Position numbers and translations under genes: made by a program. Below are positions 1 through 6,293 of a stretch of 7,545 nt of DNA, piece by piece. A model generated the notes under the pieces. The model was not told where the DNA came from and made no database searches. It saw only the letters and a program-made list of their open reading frames with translations. The stretch covers positions 1-7,545 of the forward strand of contig JAWLHF010000130.1 in NCBI GenBank assembly GCA_041690515.1, given 5' to 3'. Each line of letters starts with the position of its first letter. The first letter of the stretch is position 1. This stretch comes from BRH-c25 sp041690515 (lineage in GTDB: Bacteria; Bacillota; Clostridia; Lutisporales; Lutisporaceae).

Positions 1-1
1 G

Positions 2-1741
2 TCAACTCTCGATGAAGCTTTACATCTTGCTGATGATGTAGGTGGATGGGGAGAGAACACAAAAGATGAATTTAGGACAGAATATTACAACAGAGAAGCG
101 ACTGTATCGCCCCAACCTGTGGTCACAGCTGACTTTACAATAAGTTATCTTGGTGATGATGTTACAGATAATAGCGATAATCCAGTCACGATTGATCCAT
201 CTGATAAAAGTTTAATGCTAGAGGACCAAAGTAGTGTTTCGATAAGTTCCGTACATATTACTGATCGCACTTGGCAATACTGGGATATTTCAAGTGGTTG
301 GAAAGATGTACCCGGAAGTAAAAATAAAACAACTGTCAACATAAGTGATATGGACACTGTATTAGATGGCTCAGGTATAAACAAAGCCTTTAAACTTATT
401 TGCAGTACAGCCAGAGGAGCTTCAGACTTAGCAACGCATACTGCATACTTCAAAGCAGCTCCACCACCGCCTCCACCACCGGGGAGGGCCGACATATTTG
501 TGTATTACTTGGACAAAAAGACCGGTGCGGACGTATTCGCTTCTGACCTGACTACATATAAGGGTGTAGATTACGGTACATATACCATATATGCTAAACC
601 CGATACAGATAAAATCAAGCTTGATACCGCAACAACCCCAAGCCCTCAAACAGTTACAGTTAATTCCTCAAATAATCAAGCTACAGTCACATTCTATTAT
701 ACAGTTACTGGCGGGGACAAGCCTCCTACACACGACTCACCTTCTGCAATACTGGACCTCCCGGAAGAAATAATGGCCGGACAGCCTGTCAAAGCGGACG
801 GCAGTGACAGTTGGTCCAACAATCCCGGCGGGTATATATCTGCATATTATTTTGATTATGAGGGTGCCAATCTGATAAGTGACAATGGCAGCAATGTAAT
901 GTTGTGGTATCCTCAAACGGGTACATATACAGTGGAACTGGAAGTAGAGGACGAGGGCGGAAGGTCTGATTTTGATGAAAAGGATATAGAAGTCACCCCT
1001 CCTATACCGACAGCCGTAATCACTGTTTCCGGCAAGCTCAAAGAAAACCGCAAGGTGACAATAGACAGCAGCCAAAGCACTTCCACTAAATACTATCCTA
1101 TAGATATTGCAAGAACCATATGGACAATAACTCCGCTATCCGGCGGGACAGAAGCAGATATAAAGTACCATGGGATATTAAACGGCAGTGAATCAAAAGA
1201 CATACTCTTTAAGAAAGCCGGAAGGTATAGAATAAAGCTGACGGTTACAAATACTTACGGCAGATCCGCTTCTGCTGAGCAGACAATAACCATAGCACCG
1301 GATTTGCCGCCGGTTGCAAAAATATATCTGCCGACACCAACCGGTATGGAATATAAAGTGTATAGAGATCCCAAGGACTCTAATCTTGCTGCCTTTGATA
1401 TATTCAACGGGAGTTTTTCCCCGGATGATGACATTATAAATAAAGCAGTCATGATGTATTGTTATGACTCTAATAATGATGGAGATTACAAGGACGAGCA
1501 ATGGTATTACAGTAAAAATGGCACTTCATGGATAACAACAGGAATGGACTATACTGCCACCGTCAATAATTTCAATATATTCAGTATTGCCACAGTCAAC
1601 ATACCTATGGCTACATTGAAAAATAAAAATGTAGGAGATTACTATTTTGCCGTAAGAGTAATGGAATCAATACCTGCAGAAGAAACAATGATCGAATTTC
1701 TGATAGAGAGCGATTACAGACGTGCTGACAGCTTTAACTAA
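2..1741 (+). CDS. Extracellular Ig/PKD-domain protein with MucBP-like domain (5' partial)
   Basis: The reading frame is open from the left edge (first whole codon at 2) to TAA at 1739-1741, so the true start lies outside the window. A GTG at 119 is just an internal valine. The visible 579 residues are built from beta-sandwich modules. An Ig-like unit spans about 128-454 and ends in a run of seven prolines (461-481). A MucBP-like module follows (about 485-709), recognised by its opening VYYLD and closing ATVTFYYT. Then come two PKD domains: 740-997, with YYFDYEG in place of the usual YxWDFGDG and TYTVELEVEDEGG, and 1004-1297, with GRYRIKLTVTNTYG. A last PKD-like unit (1304-1714) carries a calcium-loop-like DSNNDGDYKDE. 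PKD and MucBP folds are typically extracellular and bind proteins or glycans; no catalytic motif is visible. There is no C-terminal LPXTG or membrane segment, so the protein is probably released or held through its unseen N-terminus or a partner. It lies 15 bp before the next gene, in a likely operon. The domain calls are solid for PKD and weaker for MucBP. Confidence 0.85.
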   Translation, partial: STLDEALHLADDVGGWGENTKDEFRTEYYNREATVSPQPVVTADFTISYLGDDVTDNSDNPVTIDPSDKSLMLEDQSSVSISSVHITDRTWQYWDISSGWKDVPGSKNKTTVNISDMDTVLDGSGINKAFKLICSTARGASDLATHTAYFKAAPPPPPPPGRADIFVYYLDKKTGADVFASDLTTYKGVDYGTYTIYAKPDTDKIKLDTATTPSPQTVTVNSSNNQATVTFYYTVTGGDKPPTHDSPSAILDLPEEIMAGQPVKADGSDSWSNNPGGYISAYYFDYEGANLISDNGSNVMLWYPQTGTYTVELEVEDEGGRSDFDEKDIEVTPPIPTAVITVSGKLKENRKVTIDSSQSTSTKYYPIDIARTIWTITPLSGGTEADIKYHGILNGSESKDILFKKAGRYRIKLTVTNTYGRSASAEQTITIAPDLPPVAKIYLPTPTGMEYKVYRDPKDSNLAAFDIFNGSFSPDDDIINKAVMMYCYDSNNDGDYKDEQWYYSKNGTSWITTGMDYTATVNNFNIFSIATVNIPMATLKNKNVGDYYFAVRVMESIPAEETMIEFLIESDYRRADSFN

Positions 1742-1756
1742 GGGGATGATTATATT
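1741..1756 (+). promoter_or_regulatory. Ribosome binding site for the 1470-residue protein
   Basis: AAGGGG at 1740-1745 lies 11 nt before the ATG at 1757 and overlaps the stop codon of the upstream gene (TAA at 1739-1741). The gap is only 15 bp and shows no promoter or terminator, which supports co-transcription and perhaps translational coupling. It also supports ATG 1757 as the start, because the signal peptide begins directly there. Confidence 0.7.
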
Positions 1757-4700
1757 ATGAAAGAGAAGAAATGGATAATCCCGCTTACAATATTGCTGAT
1801 TTGCCTTAACGGCATTAGTATAAGCGCTGCTCCCGTTAAAGGTAAAAATGATAATATTGCCCCTGTTATCGACTTGAATGTGATTCCTGCGAAAAAACCT
1901 GTGGATATTGTGTTGCTGACAGATTATACAGGCACAAAAAGGAGCACTCTGAACACTCAGATAAATGCACTGAAGGCACAATTCAATGCTTTAAATGTTG
2001 ACCCGGTGTTTCACGTTGTGACAGATATAAAAAAAGTCGGTACTCAAATCGATGCACTTCACAAGTTCAGGAGATATGGCAGATATCATGCAAAAGTTAA
2101 CTACTATAGTGAAAATGATGAGAAAACAAAAAAGAACAAATGGTTTGAAGAAAAGGAGTTATGGGAGGAAACAGAAGGCTTGGCAAGCCAAAGTGAAAGC
2201 CTCCCCAAAAGAAACCCTAAAAATGTGACGTTTGTAAGAGGCCCTTTAGAAGAACGGGAGACTGATCGTTCTTACAGTTCCTGGTATGATATTGAAATAA
2301 GCTGTACTAATGATGTGAAAACACACGGTTCTGTACGGATGGAAAAGGAATATTACAGTTATACCAGTGACAGATATAGGGATAAGCAGAATATAATTGA
2401 TGAATATGCAGCGGTTGATTCAGGATGGGTAATAGAAGAAAAAATATCCGATGTAACCTTTGACATATATAGCTTTGACTTCGACAGACTAAACCAAATA
2501 CCTTTAAGAGAGGGCTCGGACAGGCATATGGTATTTATATCAGATTCGGCAACAAAAGACTATAGCCGGAACTTGGGGGACTACTTTTGCTTTGGGGACA
2601 TGACCGAGGCTTTTACAGCATATGTACAGCAGAATAACTTTTCTCTCTACGGGGTTCTGCCTGTAGCCGCAAGAGACAGGACCCTGCTCCCCGACAGGGT
2701 GATAAAAATACTGCGCCTTGGTACTACTACTTTGTTTTACCTTAGGAGCGGAACGGTTGTACATCCTTTAACAAATTACGGGGTTACTACTTATCCTGAG
2801 TTTACAGAAAATATCGGAGATATAAGGGAGATAATAGAAACAAATGCCTCTGTGTATCTGCATATGGAAGATGGGACAGTCAGGTATTATGATGATGAAG
2901 AAGGTGAGATGAAAGCACTGGAAGGAATCGCGGATGTTTCCAAAGTATATAATTTCAGGCCGTCTAATGACTTGTATATCTTGAACAACAGCGGCAAGGT
3001 CTTTCTGGTAGAAAGTGATAAGACTGTTATTCCTTTTGACAATTCTGTTGTTGTAAGGGACATATTTCATATCGAACTTCGTAATGAGAATATTTATATC
3101 ACTGCAAGCGGAGTACCATATATGGAGTATATGGTATATAACAACAATAACAATACTCAGACAAGACACCTGCTTACAAGAGCAAAAATAATGGATAAGC
3201 AAGATGAGAGTATTATCAGGAATATGCCAAATATCAAGGCGGCAACATATTTTTCTGCCAGTGCACCCAGAAATGGATTTATTTCTGTGTTACTGCTGTA
3301 TAAAACAGGGCAAATGCAGCAGTTTCTTGATATTAGGTATGAGAGGATAGAAAATGGTCATAAGGAATCTACTATTCCTTACCTGATAGAGAATCCGGAG
3401 TATAGTATATTGGAAAATGATATTGAATCTATCATTGGCAACGATGTTTGTGCTTTTATAGTAAAAAGTGACAGTTCGATAAGGATGTTGAATGTAGATT
3501 GGACTCCAGATGAATATGAGGATAGGGATGGTGATGACCATGATTATATGCGTCCAAGTCCTAAGAATCATACAATCAGTATACCGCTGGCAGATATACA
3601 GAAAATGGTGTACACAGGTACCGGGAGGTATTTCTTTGTAGACAGTAATAACAATACATATATGTACGATGGCAGATACAATGGAGCCGAGGGTTATGGA
3701 CAAGCACCTGTTATAGGAACGACAATAAAAAATCTGGGGACTAAAATAAAAAAGATCATAGTAGGCTATAAAAGTGCTTTTAACAGTAATGATTGTATTT
3801 ACTTGTTGTACAACGATGGTGAAGTAAGAGAATATGAGTGTTCAACCATCTCGTATTCCAGCAGGATTTTGAATTTACCAAATGTAAAGGATATTTATCC
3901 ATATAACAGAAATGTGTACCTTCTGGATGTTGACGGCTATGTTTATGTAAGAAGCAGTAATACTAATAACTACAATATCTTTTCAAATTATTTTAAAAGC
4001 CCATTAGAGTTTGATACAGCAAAGAAGTATGTGTCCTTACTGGATATATTCAACGAAGTATCGGACAGCAAATTTTATCCTGCCGGTGCTTATCCGACTG
4101 CTTTTAGTGATATATACAAATATCATGAAAGCTTTTCCGGCAGCGGCAGTGCCTATGTGCTCATGGGTGAAGAGGTCAAGTATGAAACTGAATACAGCGA
4201 CTATGAAAACGACCCGGAGCACAGCAGACAGTGGCGGATAGCCCATGACCCCGGCTATTTTGATAACAGTATGGGAGTTTCGGCATATCACAAACCAGCA
4301 GGCTTTACTGCCAATCCTCCTGCTGTCCTTGATAAGGTAGGGAAGTATGTGATAAATCTAAAAGCCCGTGATAATCCGAAGTCTGACAACAGGTTCGACA
4401 ACTACAGGCTGTGGAGTCTGGGGGATCAGAACCTTACAGTATATGTACATAGAAAGCCTATAGCCTTGGCAAGTGTGAGAATAACCGATAATGGGGACGG
4501 TACATATACTGCAAGGGCAGAAGATGCAGGAAGCTATGACCTTGATCACAATGTGACGAGAGCAGATAAGGGAATAGTAGATAGAGAGTGGCGATGGAGG
4601 AGATCCATCTCAACTGAATGGGTGACAGGACGTATGAACAAGACGGATTGTACTGCCGATGAAGGCTATATAATACAGCTCAGGGTCAAAGATGTTGAAG

Positions 4701-6169
4701 GAGTTTGGAGCGACTATGATACCATAACTATTGATGAATCAAAACCGCCGGTTGCATTGTTCAGTATAGATAAGGCATTAATATCAACATCAGAAAGCCT
4801 TAAAGTAAAGGATATGTCATTCCCTCAAAGCTTTAGTACCATAACAGACTGGCATTGGGTAGTAAAAAAGCTAAATTCCGATGGAAGCGTACCAAGCGGT
4901 AATATACAGAATGCTAAATTCACAAACAGCAATACAGGTACAGGTACACTTGCAGGATATGACCGGAATGTCAAGTACAGCTACAGCAGCACGGGCACAT
5001 ATAGAATATACCTAAGAGTAAAGGACAGCAATGGACTATGGAGCGACAAGGCTGGAGACTCGCTCACACCTGTTGATCTCAGCAGGTACTACAGCATGGA
5101 TATTCAGGTGGATACACAGCCTGCAGCAAGCTTTGACATAGAAAAGAACCCCATCTATGTGGAAGAGAGCCTTCAGCTGAGGGATACATCAACTGCATCA
5201 GGAATATCCCCAATTATTCAATGGCACTGGATAGTCAAGAAGCTTGGCGAGGATGGAAGCGTGCCCAGCGGCAGCATTCAGAATGATATGTTCAGCGACA
5301 GCAATACAGGCGCCGGCACCATGGCGGGATATGATGTAAATGTAAAGACTGACTATGAAGATAGAGGACCCGGTACATATAGGATATATCTGAGGGTTAT
5401 GAACGGAAACGGTATGTGGTCCGACGGAGGCACAGACGATACCTGGGATCCTGACAAATGCTTCTTCAGAGACCTTGTTGTATGTGAAAGCCACAAACTG
5501 AGCAATTTTATGGTAACGCGGATAAAAGAACTGAAATTGAAAGACTACTACTATGATTCAGCTACGGGTACATATTACAGCAGACCCATCAATGTGGACG
5601 GAATGGCAATAGACTATCGGAACTTTCCCGGTATCATTGACGGACTGACAAAGGGATATTTATTTGAGTTTTCCATCGATTCTACAAATTTCAATGAAGA
5701 AGCCGATACAATACTAATTACGCCGCACTTCTATACCTGCACAGATGCATACAGGGACACGGAGGAACGGTATCTGTACTGGGAGAACAGTTATCACGAG
5801 ATACTGACGGCCGGGGAAGGAGGGCATTCCCCTTGGGCTCTAATTGAACTGACAAAGGACGACAGGACAATAACAGGAGAAAACTCGGCAACCTGGAAGG
5901 GGGCATACCTTATCCCGGGAACCGCCTGGGCAGTACCCATGGGGACGCCTCCGGACAAAGCAAAAGAAAAAAGGATAAACAGGGATATAATAGTGAACTT
6001 TGAAATAAAAGGCTACAAGGACGGAGAGTTGAAATACGACTACAACCTCCAGCAATGGCCGGAGGAAAGGACTAATGAGAAGTATCCCTATGAGATAGGG
6101 GATGTGATAAGATACAGCCACACAAAAAGCAACCTGGATGATTTGGATGTGATAATCAACCGCCCATAA
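1757..6169 (+). CDS. Large secreted vWA-like / RCC1-like propeller / PKD-repeat protein
   Basis: A 1470-residue protein with a Sec signal peptide: KEKK, a hydrophobic core at residues 7-22, and cleavage probably near residues 24-25 (SAA). The single Cys (C16) lies in LLIC, a poor lipobox, so a lipoprotein is unlikely. A vWA-like domain covers about 48-305. Strand 1 ends in DYTGT (D56, T58, T60) in place of the DxSxS metal site, a later strand reads HMVFISDS (D263), and about 140 residues rich in Tyr, Lys and Glu are inserted between these halves. Residues 313-733 hold about nine repeats of the form IxxI...YLL..DGxVxxY, read as a degenerate RCC1-like beta-propeller. Residues 790-1243 hold four PKD-like units, and the last two (997-1097 and 1121-1223) are closely similar. 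Residues 1247-1466 form a mixed-strand domain that I do not recognise. No anchor motif is seen at the C-terminus. The likely role is adhesion, scaffolding or surface assembly. The function is inferred from fold alone and no enzyme activity is suggested. Confidence 0.9.
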   Translation: MKEKKWIIPLTILLICLNGISISAAPVKGKNDNIAPVIDLNVIPAKKPVDIVLLTDYTGTKRSTLNTQINALKAQFNALNVDPVFHVVTDIKKVGTQIDALHKFRRYGRYHAKVNYYSENDEKTKKNKWFEEKELWEETEGLASQSESLPKRNPKNVTFVRGPLEERETDRSYSSWYDIEISCTNDVKTHGSVRMEKEYYSYTSDRYRDKQNIIDEYAAVDSGWVIEEKISDVTFDIYSFDFDRLNQIPLREGSDRHMVFISDSATKDYSRNLGDYFCFGDMTEAFTAYVQQNNFSLYGVLPVAARDRTLLPDRVIKILRLGTTTLFYLRSGTVVHPLTNYGVTTYPEFTENIGDIREIIETNASVYLHMEDGTVRYYDDEEGEMKALEGIADVSKVYNFRPSNDLYILNNSGKVFLVESDKTVIPFDNSVVVRDIFHIELRNENIYITASGVPYMEYMVYNNNNNTQTRHLLTRAKIMDKQDESIIRNMPNIKAATYFSASAPRNGFISVLLLYKTGQMQQFLDIRYERIENGHKESTIPYLIENPEYSILENDIESIIGNDVCAFIVKSDSSIRMLNVDWTPDEYEDRDGDDHDYMRPSPKNHTISIPLADIQKMVYTGTGRYFFVDSNNNTYMYDGRYNGAEGYGQAPVIGTTIKNLGTKIKKIIVGYKSAFNSNDCIYLLYNDGEVREYECSTISYSSRILNLPNVKDIYPYNRNVYLLDVDGYVYVRSSNTNNYNIFSNYFKSPLEFDTAKKYVSLLDIFNEVSDSKFYPAGAYPTAFSDIYKYHESFSGSGSAYVLMGEEVKYETEYSDYENDPEHSRQWRIAHDPGYFDNSMGVSAYHKPAGFTANPPAVLDKVGKYVINLKARDNPKSDNRFDNYRLWSLGDQNLTVYVHRKPIALASVRITDNGDGTYTARAEDAGSYDLDHNVTRADKGIVDREWRWRRSISTEWVTGRMNKTDCTADEGYIIQLRVKDVEGVWSDYDTITIDESKPPVALFSIDKALISTSESLKVKDMSFPQSFSTITDWHWVVKKLNSDGSVPSGNIQNAKFTNSNTGTGTLAGYDRNVKYSYSSTGTYRIYLRVKDSNGLWSDKAGDSLTPVDLSRYYSMDIQVDTQPAASFDIEKNPIYVEESLQLRDTSTASGISPIIQWHWIVKKLGEDGSVPSGSIQNDMFSDSNTGAGTMAGYDVNVKTDYEDRGPGTYRIYLRVMNGNGMWSDGGTDDTWDPDKCFFRDLVVCESHKLSNFMVTRIKELKLKDYYYDSATGTYYSRPINVDGMAIDYRNFPGIIDGLTKGYLFEFSIDSTNFNEEADTILITPHFYTCTDAYRDTEERYLYWENSYHEILTAGEGGHSPWALIELTKDDRTITGENSATWKGAYLIPGTAWAVPMGTPPDKAKEKRINRDIIVNFEIKGYKDGELKYDYNLQQWPEERTNEKYPYEIGDVIRYSHTKSNLDDLDVIINRP
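2693..3955 (+). repeat. Nine degenerate RCC1-like propeller repeats in the large protein
   Basis: These are protein-level repeats, with little DNA identity. Units begin near residues 315, 356, 394, 433, 493, 556, 614, 664 and 710. Each has an Ile/Val-x-x-Ile/Val start, then a YLL-type hydrophobic strand, then a turn such as DG, SG or TG followed by V-x-x-Y. Clear examples are VYLHMEDGTVRYY, IYLLYNDGEVREYE and VYLLDVDGYVYVRS. RCC1 blades have the same rhythm (xLxxDGxVYxWG), but the family GxxH motif is absent here. Spacing is 38-63 residues, so some blades carry long loops. A divergent Kelch- or YncE-type propeller is the alternative reading. Confidence 0.55.
4745..5425 (+). repeat. Tandem duplicated PKD unit within the large protein
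   Basis: Two consecutive units of about 100 residues (4745-5047 and 5117-5425) share the same landmarks in order: WHW(V/I)VKKL, DGSVPSG(N/S)IQN, SNTGxGTxAGYDxNVK and GTYRIYLRVxxxNGxWSD. The insert from WHW to AGYD is not part of a minimal PKD domain and is conserved in both copies. The preceding unit (residues about 899-992) ends in the related LRVKDVEGVWSD but lacks that insert, so only the last two arose from a relatively recent internal duplication. Confidence 0.8.
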
Positions 6170-6175
6170 TAGAAA

Positions 6176-6185
6176 ATTGCGCAAT
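6176..6185. repeat. Perfect 10-bp palindrome downstream of the large gene
   Basis: ATTGCGCAAT lies 6 nt after the TAA at 6167-6169 and equals its own reverse complement. Its GCGCAAT half recurs at 6195-6201 as a direct repeat inside the left arm of the neighbouring cloverleaf. It is followed by AAAAC, not a T run, so it is not a convincing terminator for the + strand gene. It could be part of the same dispersed repeat or a chance palindrome. Confidence 0.35.
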
Positions 6186-6256
6186 AAAACGGACGCGCAA
6201 TGCGCGCCCCTACAATACAATAATGGCAATCCGTAGGGGCGGCCACCGGCCGTCCG
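6184..6256 (-). terminator. Possible terminator of the pseudokinase gene, using the cloverleaf repeat
   Basis: Read on the minus strand, the base of the outer stem (...CGTCCG) is followed at once by TTTTATT. This is a GC-rich structure plus a short U-rich tract about 40-110 nt after the stop codon at 6294-6296. On the + strand the structure is followed by CTTATCAC, so no T run serves the large gene. The tract is short and interrupted, so termination may be partial. Confidence 0.4.
6190..6256. repeat. 67-nt cloverleaf-forming intergenic palindromic repeat
   Basis: The left arm (6190-6213) and right arm (6233-6256) are imperfect inverted repeats, matching at 18 of 24 positions. The six mismatches fall only in the central part, where each arm is its own palindrome. 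On paper the element folds with an outer 5-bp stem (6190-6194 with 6252-6256), a side hairpin GCGC-AAT-GCGC (6195-6205), an inner 8-bp stem (6206-6213 with 6233-6240) around a 19-nt loop, and a second side hairpin GGCC-ACC-GGCC (6241-6251). Every base is used and the junction has no unpaired nucleotide. The CCCCTAC/GTAGGGG core resembles dispersed REP- or MITE-like repeats that I recall from clostridial intergenic regions; this is from memory and unchecked. It sits between convergent genes, a usual place for such elements. Confidence 0.8.
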
Positions 6257-6293
6257 CTTATCACAAATCCTTCTACAAATATAAAAAACCCCT

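Noticed and set aside
119..121. GTG at 119 as the start of the first gene
   Set aside because: The same frame stays open to position 2 and encodes plausible protein upstream; no ribosome binding site precedes 119 and a signal peptide does not follow it.
145..495. 116-residue minus-strand reading frame with a glycine run
   Set aside because: It is the antisense of the proline linker and flanking PKD coding sequence; it has no ribosome binding site and no domain logic, while the + strand frame is clearly coding.
1466..1501. Dockerin domain indicating a cellulosome protein
   Set aside because: Only one calcium-loop-like motif is present, inside a PKD-like unit; a dockerin needs two loops with adjoining helices.
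1746..1760. ATG at 1746 as a leader peptide or alternative start
   Set aside because: It is in another frame and stops after four codons at TGA 1758-1760; the ATG at 1757 gives a clear signal peptide.
1793..1810. Lipobox making the large protein a lipoprotein
   Set aside because: The Cys at residue 16 is preceded by Leu-Leu-Ile without the small residue normally needed before Cys, and it falls within the hydrophobic core, not at its end.
3140..3154. Asparagine run as a microsatellite or phase-variable tract
   Set aside because: The five Asn codons mix AAC and AAT and are too short and irregular for slippage.
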